A stretch of DNA of 64,000 nucleotides from Paenibacillus sp. GP183 (GCF_900104695.1 NZ_FNSW01000001.1:310001-374000), one strand, 5' to 3'; positions 15,550 to 24,810 are shown, counted from the first letter of the stretch. Translations and numbers: made by a program. Notes: generated by a model from the letters alone, not told the origin.

Positions 15550-17274
15550 ATGGATCAATTGAACGAAGAAATCATTGCAGCTTCTGCTCCTAACCCTAAT
15601 TTAAAAAACTACGTGGCCGCTCGCGCCAATTTTAATTGGGCAGAGGTGGAACGCAGCTTTTCATGGTATGAGACAGGTAAGGTCAATTTAGCTTATGAAG
15701 CCATTGATCGGCACGCGGAATCTTCCAGGTCGGAGCAAATCGCCTTATATTACAGCGACAGCCAAAGGGAAGAAGCCGTTACTTTTGCCCAAATGAAAGA
15801 CAGATCCAATCAGTTTGGCAATGTACTCCGTAAGCTGGGCATCGGAAAAGGGGAGCGCGTATTTATTTTTATGCCGCGTACGCCGGAGCTGTATTATTCT
15901 TTACTGGGCATTATCAAGGTGGGTGCGGTAGTAGGTCCATTATTTGAGGCCTTTATGGAAACGGCTGTACGTGACCGATTGGAGGATAGTGCGGCTGTTG
16001 CAATCATTACAACACCTAGCCAGCTTTCCCGAGTGCCTGTAAGTGAATTGCCGCATTTGAAGCACGTGATTCTCGTGGGTGAAAATCTGGAGTTAAGCGA
16101 TGGACAAGTTGATTTTTATAAAGAAATGTCATCTGCATCCCCTGAACTGGATATCGAGTGGGTCGACCGTGAAGACGGTTTGATCATTCATTATACCTCC
16201 GGCTCCACTGGTAAGCCCAAAGGCGTTTATCATGTACATAACGCTATGCTGCAGCATTATTACACAGGCAAAGTCGTGCTTGATCTGCAAGAAAACGATA
16301 TTTATTGGTGTACGGCCGATCCCGGCTGGGTGACAGGTACCTCTTACGGTGTTTTTGCTCCTTGGCTAAATGGGGCGACCAACGTCATTCGTGGAGGCCG
16401 CTTTAGTCCGCAAGATTGGTACGGAACCATCGACAAGTATAAAGTAACTGTGTGGTATAGTGCTCCTACTGCATTCCGGATGTTAATGGGAGCGGGTGAT
16501 GAGACGGTAAAACAGTTCTCCCTTTCTTCGCTCCGTCATGTCCTGAGTGTAGGAGAGCCGCTCAACCCAGAGGTAGTGCGCTGGGGATTGAAGGTTTACG
16601 GACAGCGTATTCATGATACCTGGTGGATGACCGAGACTGGCGCGCAGCTGATTTGCAATTATCCGAGCATGCCGATCAAGCCTGGCTCCATGGGCCGTCC
16701 GCTTCCGGGTACAGATGCTGCTATCCTCGACGATGCGGGAAATGAGCTTCCTCCGATGCGTATGGGCAACCTGGCTATCAAAACGCCTTGGCCTTCCATG
16801 ATGCGCAAGATTTGGAACAATCCCGCCAAGTTTGAAGAGTATTTACGTATCCCGGGGTGGTATGTCTCCGGTGATTCCGCTTATCGTGATGAAGAGGGCT
16901 ACTTCTGGTTTCAAGGCAGGGTGGATGATGTGATCAACACAGCCGGAGAGCGAGTAGGGCCTTTTGAGGTAGAAAGCAAGCTGGTTGAGCACCCCGCGGT
17001 CGCAGAGGCTGGGGTCATTGGCAAGCCAGATCCGATGAGGGGTGAAATTATCAAAGCTTTCATCGCATTGCGCGAAGGATATACCCCATCGGATGAATTG
17101 AAAGCGGAAATTTCCAAGTTCGTCAAGGAAGGCTTATCTGCACATGCGGCTCCGCGCGAAATTGAATTCAAGGATAAACTGCCTAAAACACGCAGCGGCA
17201 AAATTATGCGACGTGTGCTTAAAGCCTGGGAGCTTAACCTGCCAACTGGTGATTTATCAACAATTGAGGATTAA
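15550..17274 (+). CDS. acsA: acetyl-CoA synthetase (AMP-forming)
   Basis: AcsA activates acetate to acetyl-CoA through an acetyl-adenylate. The 574-residue protein has the adenylate-forming P-loop YTSGSTGKPKG, the WWMTETGAQ motif, YVSGDSAYRDEEGY with GRVDDVINTAGERVGP, and the C-terminal PKTRSGKIMRR loop, in which Lys551 is the expected acetylation target of AcuA. The ATG at 15550 has CAGGAGG nine bases upstream. It is divergent from acuA-acuC, the Bacillus arrangement, placing the enzyme next to its on/off modifiers. Confidence 0.95.
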   Translation: MDQLNEEIIAASAPNPNLKNYVAARANFNWAEVERSFSWYETGKVNLAYEAIDRHAESSRSEQIALYYSDSQREEAVTFAQMKDRSNQFGNVLRKLGIGKGERVFIFMPRTPELYYSLLGIIKVGAVVGPLFEAFMETAVRDRLEDSAAVAIITTPSQLSRVPVSELPHLKHVILVGENLELSDGQVDFYKEMSSASPELDIEWVDREDGLIIHYTSGSTGKPKGVYHVHNAMLQHYYTGKVVLDLQENDIYWCTADPGWVTGTSYGVFAPWLNGATNVIRGGRFSPQDWYGTIDKYKVTVWYSAPTAFRMLMGAGDETVKQFSLSSLRHVLSVGEPLNPEVVRWGLKVYGQRIHDTWWMTETGAQLICNYPSMPIKPGSMGRPLPGTDAAILDDAGNELPPMRMGNLAIKTPWPSMMRKIWNNPAKFEEYLRIPGWYVSGDSAYRDEEGYFWFQGRVDDVINTAGERVGPFEVESKLVEHPAVAEAGVIGKPDPMRGEIIKAFIALREGYTPSDELKAEISKFVKEGLSAHAAPREIEFKDKLPKTRSGKIMRRVLKAWELNLPTGDLSTIED

Positions 17275-17288
17275 TCGATTGAAAGTAT

Positions 17289-17328
17289 AAAGCCCTCGTT
17301 CCCGGAACTTATCGGGAACGAGGGCTTT
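17289..17328. terminator. bidirectional terminator between acsA and the PBP gene
   Basis: AAAGCCCTCGTTCCCG and its exact complement pair as a 16-bp stem with an eight-base loop between two convergent genes. The flanking runs of A and T suit either strand. Confidence 0.88.
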
Positions 17329-17329
17329 C

Positions 17330-20300
17330 TCATTTAACCTCTACTGCGGCTGACGGATTGGATTCTCCAATATCGTTAATGGCGATAACTCTATAAAAAC
17401 CGGAGTATGTGATTGAAAAATAATGAAATTCCGCTCCGTCCCTGACGGAGCCCAGCTTATTATAAGTTCCGTTCGCTTTATTGCTGTAATAAAGGTCATA
17501 CGTTCTAACATTATCCTTTGATGGATTAGGCGTCCAGCTGATTACAAGACTTGCACCTTCTGCTTTAGTCTTCAGTCCTAAAGGAGTTGATGGGACCGTC
17601 TTGCTGCCTGTTCCAATGCCCGGAGTAGGACTCGTACCCGGCTTTGTACTTGGTTTCACCCCGTTGTCACCTGGAGCAGCTGTCCCCCCGGCTGGGGGAG
17701 TAATGATGCCGCCTCCCATGAATCCGTCGGTAGACACATATTGATTGGGGGTTGATTCCTTGCCAGCTACATCAACGGCAGTTACATAATAACTATTCAC
17801 GGTCGAAGGTGGAACCTGATCCGTGAATTTAGGTTCCGCTCCGGCAAGCACCACATTGCCCCCGACCAAATGGAAACCTGAGTTATTGTCAGAACGATAT
17901 AGGCGGTATCCAACGACATCCTCATTTGTACTTGGTTGAAAAGTAATGATAGCCGTATTGCCCGACTTGGATGCAACCATCGTGGATGGAGAGTTAGGGG
18001 CTTTTCCATCCTCCACCCGCGGATCTGTTTCGGACGGCGCATCATTGTCATAGTCGAGGGGCTTGTAGCTATCCAGCGGTTTCCGTTTGTCTTCCGGAAG
18101 CTTTTTCAAGAGAACATCCAATTCCTTCAGTAGATCCCCAATGGGTTTTTCCCTCTTTATGACCATTTTTTGCTGAACAAATTCCGTCGGAGTTCCAGGC
18201 TGAGCAATGTAGTTCAAGCCATTGTATGAGATGATGCCCATATTTACCATGACATCGTCTTGCTGCGTAGGCAGATATTTTTTGTTGAAAATATCGGTTA
18301 CGGCGTGACCGCTTTGAGTTGTCATTTCACTTGGCAGCTTTCCGGATAAATCGGATACGGTTGCTTCCACGATCCCGTCCGGTTTTTTAAATGCTTTATT
18401 TGGAAACAGCTCCGGCTTTTTCTCGACAGCCATATTCATCACTAATGCCCAGATGTCTTTGGCATGCTGCGTTTGCTTCAGCTTCGAGCTGAGCTTGTTA
18501 ATCGGTTGATCATAGCCGACCCAAACGCCAACGGTTATATCGGGTGTGTAGCCCATAAACCAAGCGTCAGCATCATCCTGGGTTGAGCCTGTTTTGCCTG
18601 AAATTTGGATCTTGCCATAGGATTTGAACTTTTTCATCAGGTCTGTCGCTGTTCCTTGGCTGCTGTCGCTGATCACGGTTTTCATCATGTCTGTAATCAG
18701 ATAGGCCGTTTGCTCGGAAAAGACCGTAGACGGTTTTTGCTCGTGCTCATAAATGATTTTTCCGTTGCTGTCGGTTATTTTGCGGATCATATACGATTTG
18801 TTAAAAACGCCTTGATTTGGAATCGTCGCATAGGCATTGGTCAATTCCTTCACGGAAGTCCCGTATTTTAATCCTCCAATAACTCCGGTTTGCGCGTAAT
18901 AGTCTTCTTTTTGAATCGAGGTAATGCCTAGTTTTTTGGCAAAACTCCAAGCTTCATCAATGCCCACTTTGTCCAGAAAGAGCTTGATGGCCGGAATGTT
19001 GTAAGATTGATTGAGTGCTCTTCTTGCTGTAACCAAGCCATGGTACTTGCTGTCCCAGTTCTCCGGAATATGAAAGCCTTTTGAGCCATCCTTCAAAATA
19101 ACGGGCACATCATCGATAACGCTTGCTGGTTGAATAGCTCCTTTATCCAAGGCGGGTATATATGCCGCGATGGGTTTCATGGTAGAACCAGGCTGCCTGT
19201 ACGCCTGAGTCGCATGATTGAGCTGCTCTTTGAAAAAATCGCGGCCTTCAATCATCCCGAGAATGGCACCTGTCTTATTATCAAGCATAATGGCTCCAGT
19301 TTGTTCCATTCCTTTTTTGGGATCATCCGGAGCAAAGTTCTTGGGTTCCTCGGCAATGTCATGCATGGAATCATATAAGGTTTTATCAATGGTTGTATAC
19401 ACCTGATATCCACCGCGAAGAAGCTGGTTTTGTACGGCTTTTAAAGCCTCTTTATAAGCGGCTGCATTTTTTAGGGGATCTACATTTGGATATTGCTGTT
19501 TCAGTATAATCTCCGCCGCCTGTTGTTCCACTTCGACCATCAGGTAGGGATAAGTGGTATAAGCTTTTTGGGATGGAGCAGGCATCGATGCCTTCAAATC
19601 AAATTTTAAAGCGGCTTGATACTGATCCTGAGTAATTTTTTGCTCTTCGAGCATGCGCTTGAGAACAAGCTGCTGTCTTGTAACGGCTTTGCCGAAGCCT
19701 TCCGGATCAAACTCCGGTTTGCTGGTAAAAGCTGAATAATTGGATGGCTGCTGAGGCAAACCCGCTAAATATGCAGCTTGGGCAATATTTAATTGTTTTA
19801 AATCATCGATGTTAAATAGTCCTTTGGCCGCAGCTTTAATCCCGTACAGATTGTAGCCGCTAGAGCCGCTTCCATAAGGGATTTTGTTTAAGTAGGCCAG
19901 CATAATTTCATCTTTGGACATCACGCGCTCTATGCGCAGTGCGAGCAGAAGCTCCCGTGCCTTGCGGCCGTCATCGCGGTCCAGCGTTAAAAAAACCCGC
20001 CTGGCCAACTGCTGGGTAATGGTGCTTCCCCCGGTTTGCACATCTTCGTTTCGCACCTTTTGAGTGACGGCTCTGACGATACCTCGGAGATCTACTCCGT
20101 AATGATTGTAAAAATCCTTGTCTTCAATCGCTAATACAGCATCCAGCATAACCTGCGGTATATCCGACAGCCCAACAAGTCGCCGGTCTTCCTCCGTTCG
20201 AAGCTGGCCGATCACACTGTCGTCTTTAAAATAGGCAAAGCCAGTGACTGCGTTTTCCTGCATGGTTTGACGTATGTAGTCATTGCTGCGAATCGGGTCA

Positions 20301-20455
20301 TTCTTAACCAGAGCACTCACATAACCAAATGCTGCCGACCCTCCAAGGATCGCAGCCAGTAGAATTGCGACAGAAGTCCATTTAATAGTATGATAAAAAA
20401 TTTTAAATGATATCCTTACCCAAGGTTGATTCATCTTTGCGAGTAATTTGCGCAT
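17330..20455 (-). CDS. class A penicillin-binding protein (PBP1a-type) with C-terminal FN3 domains
   Basis: This bifunctional peptidoglycan synthase polymerises and cross-links the cell wall. The protein, about 1041 residues, has a short cytoplasmic start, one membrane anchor, then a GT51 domain (EDKDFYNHYGVD, TGGSTITQQLARR, RKARELLLALRIE). The transpeptidase domain has GSTMKP (catalytic Ser near 425), QSYN and SGKTGS. After it come an acidic linker, a fibronectin type III domain (about 818-910), a Pro/Gly/Thr linker and a second FN3 domain (about 953-1041). AAGGAGG lies 12 bases before the ATG at 20455 and 3 before one at 20464, so the start is uncertain by three codons. Confidence 0.9.
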   Translation of the reverse strand: MRKLLAKMNQPWVRISFKIFYHTIKWTSVAILLAAILGGSAAFGYVSALVKNDPIRSNDYIRQTMQENAVTGFAYFKDDSVIGQLRTEEDRRLVGLSDIPQVMLDAVLAIEDKDFYNHYGVDLRGIVRAVTQKVRNEDVQTGGSTITQQLARRVFLTLDRDDGRKARELLLALRIERVMSKDEIMLAYLNKIPYGSGSSGYNLYGIKAAAKGLFNIDDLKQLNIAQAAYLAGLPQQPSNYSAFTSKPEFDPEGFGKAVTRQQLVLKRMLEEQKITQDQYQAALKFDLKASMPAPSQKAYTTYPYLMVEVEQQAAEIILKQQYPNVDPLKNAAAYKEALKAVQNQLLRGGYQVYTTIDKTLYDSMHDIAEEPKNFAPDDPKKGMEQTGAIMLDNKTGAILGMIEGRDFFKEQLNHATQAYRQPGSTMKPIAAYIPALDKGAIQPASVIDDVPVILKDGSKGFHIPENWDSKYHGLVTARRALNQSYNIPAIKLFLDKVGIDEAWSFAKKLGITSIQKEDYYAQTGVIGGLKYGTSVKELTNAYATIPNQGVFNKSYMIRKITDSNGKIIYEHEQKPSTVFSEQTAYLITDMMKTVISDSSQGTATDLMKKFKSYGKIQISGKTGSTQDDADAWFMGYTPDITVGVWVGYDQPINKLSSKLKQTQHAKDIWALVMNMAVEKKPELFPNKAFKKPDGIVEATVSDLSGKLPSEMTTQSGHAVTDIFNKKYLPTQQDDVMVNMGIISYNGLNYIAQPGTPTEFVQQKMVIKREKPIGDLLKELDVLLKKLPEDKRKPLDSYKPLDYDNDAPSETDPRVEDGKAPNSPSTMVASKSGNTAIITFQPSTNEDVVGYRLYRSDNNSGFHLVGGNVVLAGAEPKFTDQVPPSTVNSYYVTAVDVAGKESTPNQYVSTDGFMGGGIITPPAGGTAAPGDNGVKPSTKPGTSPTPGIGTGSKTVPSTPLGLKTKAEGASLVISWTPNPSKDNVRTYDLYYSNKANGTYNKLGSVRDGAEFHYFSITYSGFYRVIAINDIGESNPSAAVEVK

Positions 20456-20589
20456 AGTTATCATAATCCTCCTTACTCGGTACATTATACCATACAGGAG
20501 GAGAAATTTAGAAACTCCGCGCAGAAAATCATGCAATTATCGTTTGACATTCAACGCTATTTCGTGATATAAAATTTAAAACAATATTC

Positions 20590-20895
20590 AAATGCAATGA
20601 AGGATCAGCAGTAGCTTGGATGTGGATGCTTTCAGAGAGCCGATGGGTGGTGCGAATCGGTACCTGCATGTGAGTGAATTACGGTCCGGAGCAGCAGAAG
20701 GGAACTCATGAGGTTACGCTCATGAAAGTAGCTTTTGGCCCGGGAATCCCCGGTTATCCAAGTTCGAGTGAAAACGGCAGGCATTTGCCCGCATTTGGCT
20801 TTTTTTACAGCTTGATGTGCAGCCGTTTTAATTAGGGTGGTACCGCGAGTCAAGTCTTCTCGTCCCTTTGTGGATAAGAAGGCTTTTTATTTTGC
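20590..20895 (+). ncRNA. tyrosine-type T-box leader of tyrS
   Basis: The T-box sequence AGGGTGGTACCGCG (20834-20847) is exact. Upstream, CAGAGAGC...GGGTGGTGCGAATC is the conserved distal part of Stem I, and GTGAATTACGG places a TAC (Tyr) specifier at 20680-20682. Downstream, AGTCTTCT pairs with AGAAGGCT before a T run to make the terminator (about 20854-20895). Uncharged tRNA-Tyr would stabilise the antiterminator and allow tyrS expression. The 5' limit is approximate. Confidence 0.93.
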
Positions 20896-20915
20896 CAAAA
20901 AAGGAGCATTGGAAC

Positions 20916-22178
20916 ATGAACATTTTGGAGGATTTGGAGTTTAGAGGGTTGCTTTATCAAACGACCAATCGCGAAGGGCTTCAGAAGAAGCTGGATTCGG
21001 AACCGGTTGTGCTTTATGCAGGATTTGATCCAACCGCGGACAGCTTGCATATCGGGAGTTTGCTTCCGATTTTGATCCTGAAGAGATTCCAGCTGGCCGG
21101 GCATATCCCTCTGGCCTTGGTGGGTGGCGGAACAGGCCTCATTGGCGATCCGAGCGGAAAAGCGGCTGAAAGGACACTCAACACTACAGACACCGTAAGC
21201 GCTTGGTCTCAGCGATTGAAAGATCAGCTTTCCCGGTTTCTGGATTTCTCGGACAGGCTCCCCAATCCTGCAGAATTAGTGAACAATTACGATTGGCTTG
21301 GCAGCTTGAATGTGATTGAGTTTTTGCGCGATATCGGCAAGAATTTTACGGTCAACTATATGCTGGCCAAGGACTCGGTCGATTCAAGAATAACGAAGGG
21401 GATTTCCTTCACGGAATTCAGCTACATGATCCTGCAAGCTTATGACTTCCTGCAGCTGAATCAGACGAAGAACTGCTCTTTGCAGGTTGGCGGGAGCGAT
21501 CAATGGGGGAATATCACCGCAGGACTCGAGTTGATCGGCAAGACAACCGATAACAGAGCCTACGGGATCACCATGCCGTTGGTTATGAAGAGTGATGGGC
21601 AAAAGTTCGGCAAGACAGAGGGCGGCGCCATATGGCTGGACCCTGCTAAAACTTCTCCATACCAGTTCTACCAGTTTTGGGTGAACACGGACGATCAAGA
21701 TGTGATTCGTTTTATAAAATACTTTACTTTTCTTAGTAAGGAAGAAATTGGCCGATTGGAGCAAGAAGTGAAGCTGCAGCCGGAGAAGAGGGAGGCTCAG
21801 CGGGTTCTTGCCTCCGAGGTGACGAAGCTTGTTCATGGAGATGAGGCTTTGCGAAGTGCGATGAACATAACACAGGCTCTCTTTAGCGGCAATATTCAAG
21901 AGCTTACCCAAGCTGAAATTGAAGAGGCGTTTAAAGATGTGCCTTCCACTACCTTGGAAAATGATGAGCTCAGCGTGATTGATTTGCTGGTTGCTGCCGG
22001 AGCAGCCTCTTCCAAGACCCAAGCTCGCAAGGATATCGAAAGCGGAGCTGTTACCATCAACGGAAACCGCTTGAATGATTTAGAGAATAGAGCAGCCGAT
22101 CTGGGACGAATTGGCGGAGCTTATTTAATCATTCGGCGCGGGAAGAAAAATTATTACTTGATTCAATTCAACAATTAA
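20916..22178 (+). CDS. tyrS: tyrosyl-tRNA synthetase
   Basis: TyrRS charges tRNA-Tyr. The 420-residue protein has the class I ATP-site motif LHIGSLLP (His45; HIGH equivalent), the tyrosine pocket (YAGFDPTADS), QVGGSDQWGN, the KFGKT loop (KMSKS equivalent, Lys230), and a C-terminal S4 RNA-binding domain (SKTQARKDIESGAVTINGN). The ATG at 20916 follows AAGGAG by nine bases and lies just downstream of the T-box terminator. rpsD is convergent downstream, the Bacillus arrangement. Confidence 0.96.
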   Translation: MNILEDLEFRGLLYQTTNREGLQKKLDSEPVVLYAGFDPTADSLHIGSLLPILILKRFQLAGHIPLALVGGGTGLIGDPSGKAAERTLNTTDTVSAWSQRLKDQLSRFLDFSDRLPNPAELVNNYDWLGSLNVIEFLRDIGKNFTVNYMLAKDSVDSRITKGISFTEFSYMILQAYDFLQLNQTKNCSLQVGGSDQWGNITAGLELIGKTTDNRAYGITMPLVMKSDGQKFGKTEGGAIWLDPAKTSPYQFYQFWVNTDDQDVIRFIKYFTFLSKEEIGRLEQEVKLQPEKREAQRVLASEVTKLVHGDEALRSAMNITQALFSGNIQELTQAEIEEAFKDVPSTTLENDELSVIDLLVAAGAASSKTQARKDIESGAVTINGNRLNDLENRAADLGRIGGAYLIIRRGKKNYYLIQFNN

Positions 22179-22193
22179 AAAGCTGACAAAGAA

Positions 22194-22235
22194 AAAACCC
22201 TCAAGGGAGTTCGGATCCTTGAGGGTTTTAAGTAA
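22194..22235. terminator. bidirectional terminator between tyrS and rpsD
   Basis: AAAACCCTCAAGG pairs with CCTTGAGGGTTTT around a ten-base loop. A/T runs on both sides can serve both tyrS and the convergent rpsD. Confidence 0.88.
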
Positions 22236-22246
22236 GTTGATTAAGT

Positions 22247-22325
22247 ATAAGTTTTCTAAACTTATCCTGCTTCGCATCAACCTTGACAAACGCGCTCGTC
22301 TTTTAGAACGGCGCAGCCGTTTATC
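22247..22325. repeat. 57-bp dispersed repeat, copy B, with an adjacent 19-bp palindrome
   Basis: The 57-bp unit occupies 22269-22325. Immediately before it, ATAAGTTT-TCT-AAACTTAT (22247-22265) is a perfect eight-bp inverted repeat; copy C has a degenerate version at the same distance. The unit ends four bases before the rpsD stop. Confidence 0.88.
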
Positions 22326-22329
22326 CTTG

Positions 22330-22929
22330 TTAACGGCTGTAGAACTCGACGATTTGCTTCTCGTCAATTTCTTGCGGAAGCTCCAAACGCTCAGGAAGAC
22401 GAGTATACTTGCCTTCCAATGCGGAATCATTATATTCCAGGTAAGCTGGCAGGTAATTGCGGTTAGCCAGAGCTTCTTTAATGGAAGAAAGATTTTTGCT
22501 TCTTTCACGCAGGCCAAGAGTGTCGCCTGTAGAAACGATATAAGAAGGGATATCTACTTTCTTGCCATTTACTAATACGTGACCGTGTGCTACCAATTGG
22601 CGAGCGCCTGCACGACTGTTGGCAAATCCCAGACGGTAAATCAGATTGTCCAAGCGGCTTTCAAGCAATACCATGAAGTTCTCGCCTGAAATCCCTTGAA
22701 GCTTGGAAGCTTTGTCGAACAGGTTGCGGAATTGCTTCTCGCCCAAACCGTACATATGGCGAAGTTTTTGTTTTTCTTGCAATTGAACACCGTAGCCGCT
22801 CAATTTTTTGCGTTGACCGGGACCATGCTGGCCTGGAGGGAAAGGACGTTTCAATTCTTTGCCGGAACCGCCAAGGGAAATGCCAAGACGACGGCTTAGT
22901 TTAAATTTTGGACCTGTATAGCGTGCCAT
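22330..22929 (-). CDS. rpsD: 30S ribosomal protein S4
   Basis: S4 is a primary 16S rRNA-binding protein that nucleates 30S assembly. The 199-residue sequence has the usual [16 protein letters not shown] start, the [15 protein letters not shown] segment and the S4 domain ([35 protein letters not shown]). It is a single-gene unit as in Bacillus, with a consensus promoter and a leader of roughly 190 bases that probably mediates autogenous control. Confidence 0.97.
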   Translation of the reverse strand: MARYTGPKFKLSRRLGISLGGSGKELKRPFPPGQHGPGQRKKLSGYGVQLQEKQKLRHMYGLGEKQFRNLFDKASKLQGISGENFMVLLESRLDNLIYRLGFANSRAGARQLVAHGHVLVNGKKVDIPSYIVSTGDTLGLRERSKNLSSIKEALANRNYLPAYLEYNDSALEGKYTRLPERLELPQEIDEKQIVEFYSR

Positions 22930-23152
22930 GTTAGGAAAAACTCCTTCTTTGTCTCATATAGTTGATTGAGTTGGTTGGTTATGTGAATGCATGTGTCTGG
23001 TTTTGCTTACGAATCCTCTGGATTCCCTGACAAGAGAGTTCAGCCGCTGTCTTGGCAGGAGCAAAATCAGTGAGGGTGAACACATGTGATTTCACTATGA
23101 ATCATGTTGGTACTCGACTACTAATTTTATAAAAAACCTTTTGGATTGTCAA
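22930..23152 (-). promoter_or_regulatory. rpsD promoter and long structured leader
   Basis: On the minus strand, -35 TTGACA (23147-23152) and -10 TAAAAT (23124-23129) are separated by exactly 17 bases. The roughly 190-base leader holds several inverted repeats, including ones built on CTGACAAGAGAG and GCTCCTGCC. In Firmicutes rpsD has an S4-binding leader that represses its own translation; that role here is inferred from position and length. Confidence 0.7.
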
Positions 23153-23310
23153 GTGCTTGGAAGAGCTGAAAAGGAGAGAGGAATGGGGATAATCCTCTCA
23201 GATTATTTGACTAATAGCCAGCTAAGTTCTAAACTGGTGGGAAGTCAACCGTGCGTTTTTACTCGATTGAAAGGTAACCAAAAGAGTAAGCGTTGGAGAA
23301 GGCAGGTCGA

Positions 23311-24012
23311 ATGGTTTTGAAAAATCTATTAAACAAGCGTGTTCTTTCCTGGACCATCCTGCTCGTCCTATTGACGGGTTTAATCTATTTTTTATTTTTT
23401 ACAAGAGTCGGCGTGATGCTGACTCACAGCAATATGCATCAATTATCCGAAAATGTAAAATCACTGGGCATTTATGGTCAAATCATTGGGGTTCTCATGG
23501 TATTCCTGCAGACATTTTTCCCATTTATCCCGTTCGTCGTCGTCGCAGGAACGAATGTCGCGATTTTCGGATTCAAAGATGGATTTATCGTCAATTATAT
23601 AACGTCCGTTCTCAGTGCAGTCAGTTTTTTCTATGCTGCCCGATATTACGGGCATGCCTGGGTGACTCGCAAGCTGCAGCGCTTTCCTTTTTTAATTCCG
23701 TTTAGCAAGCGGATGGAGACCCATGGTTTTTTGTATGTGCTTTTGGGTCGGTTCATTCCCGTTCTCCCTTCATCGGCAATTAATCTGGCTGCTGGCGTTA
23801 CAGGTACACGCTTTGGAGCATTTTTAGCGGCGACCGTCATCGGCAAGCTTCCTATTATTTATTTGGAATCGCTGATCGCTCATGATCTTTTTCATTTCCG
23901 CAAATATAAGGATCGGTTGCTGCTGCTTCTGCTCATTTTTGCACTGCTGATTTTTCTCGGCCATTGGTTCCAAAAGAAGCTCTCGTCCAAATCTGAAGAC
24001 GATAAAAAATGA
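23311..24012 (+). CDS. TVP38/TMEM64 (DedA-like) family membrane protein
   Basis: This 233-residue integral membrane protein has five or six hydrophobic segments and the SNARE-associated/VTT signature: a FFPFIPFVVVAG re-entrant segment, then GRFIPVLPSSAINLAAGV with the conserved arginine and proline. Relatives are linked to lipid or undecaprenyl-phosphate flipping, but the substrate here is unknown. AGAAGG lies eight bases before the ATG at 23311. It is divergent from rpsD. Confidence 0.85.
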   Translation: MVLKNLLNKRVLSWTILLVLLTGLIYFLFFTRVGVMLTHSNMHQLSENVKSLGIYGQIIGVLMVFLQTFFPFIPFVVVAGTNVAIFGFKDGFIVNYITSVLSAVSFFYAARYYGHAWVTRKLQRFPFLIPFSKRMETHGFLYVLLGRFIPVLPSSAINLAAGVTGTRFGAFLAATVIGKLPIIYLESLIAHDLFHFRKYKDRLLLLLLIFALLIFLGHWFQKKLSSKSEDDKK

Positions 24013-24116
24013 GCGTTTTACTCTGTTTTGCAGGAATTTTATGTTGGACTTTTATTTACCTGCAAGTTATCATAAGAGATGTAAAATGATGACTATTGAA
24101 AATGGAGGAATACAAG

Positions 24117-24365
24117 ATGCCAAGTGCCAATAACGCTGCAATTGTAGACATTTCCCAAACCGCTAACAAGTTCAGATCTTCCATCGTATTGCAATATGAA
24201 AATAAGTATATCGATGTGAAAAGCATTCTCGGGTTATTCACTACCCTGCTCAGCTCGAGCACCTATGATCTTCACGTACACGGGCCCGATGCAGATGAAG
24301 CCAAGAAAGCTATGAGTGAAGTGTTTGCCAAGTATAACCTGGGCGTCAATGTAATAGAAGATTAA
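24117..24365 (+). CDS. HPr/Crh-like protein lacking the phosphorylatable histidine
   Basis: The 82-residue protein has HPr-fold length and the segment around the regulatory serine ([17 protein letters not shown], compare VNLKSIMGVMSL in HPr, with Ser at the HPrK site). The active-site loop, TGLHARPA in HPr, reads DISQTANKF, so His15 and the Arg-Pro are absent. It could not carry PEP-derived phosphate, but might serve as an HPrK substrate or CcpA partner, as Crh does in Bacillus. GGAGG precedes the ATG at 24117. It stands alone, 15 kb from ptsI. Confidence 0.72.
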   Translation: MPSANNAAIVDISQTANKFRSSIVLQYENKYIDVKSILGLFTTLLSSSTYDLHVHGPDADEAKKAMSEVFAKYNLGVNVIED

Positions 24366-24483
24366 CCATCTATCAGGAGGTATTTCCGGAGCTGACCGGG
24401 AATACCTTCTCTTGTATATTGCTTTGATTTCGCTTAATATAGAGCATAGAAGGACGGATGACTTAGCGCACGGGGGGATATGG

Positions 24484-24771
24484 ATGTCTTCAACTGATCT
24501 ATTGCTTCATTTAAATCATAAAGCCCATTATCTTCTTCAAGAAGATGCAGATAAAATTGAGAAGCTCATAGAAGTTCAGATGGAAAATTTGACAACTCGT
24601 CAATGTCCGCTGTACGAAGAAGTGCTGGACACCCAGATGTACGGCTTATCGCGTGAAATCGATTTTGCCATTCGTGCAGGTCTGATTACTGTGGTGGCCG
24701 GCAAGGAAATTATGAGCAAGCTTGAACGCAATTTGGCTCAGCTGTATGAGGCTTTAAACGCAAAAAAATAA
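24484..24771 (+). CDS. ylaN: YlaN family protein (UPF0358)
   Basis: The 95-residue protein matches Bacillus YlaN, with [23 protein letters not shown] and [16 protein letters not shown] as the diagnostic segments. YlaN has been reported as an iron-binding partner that relieves Fur repression; I infer only family membership. GGGGGGA stands before ATATGG-ATG, supporting the start at 24484 over an in-frame codon 24 residues upstream. A terminator overlaps the stop. Confidence 0.88.
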   Translation: MSSTDLLLHLNHKAHYLLQEDADKIEKLIEVQMENLTTRQCPLYEEVLDTQMYGLSREIDFAIRAGLITVVAGKEIMSKLERNLAQLYEALNAKK

Positions 24772-24792
24772 CCCCTCAGGGGTATTTTTTTT
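24771..24792 (+). terminator. rho-independent terminator of ylaN
   Basis: ACCCCT-C-AGGGGT is followed by A and eight T residues. Confidence 0.85.
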
Positions 24793-24810
24793 GTCCGTTG
24801 ATATGAAAGT

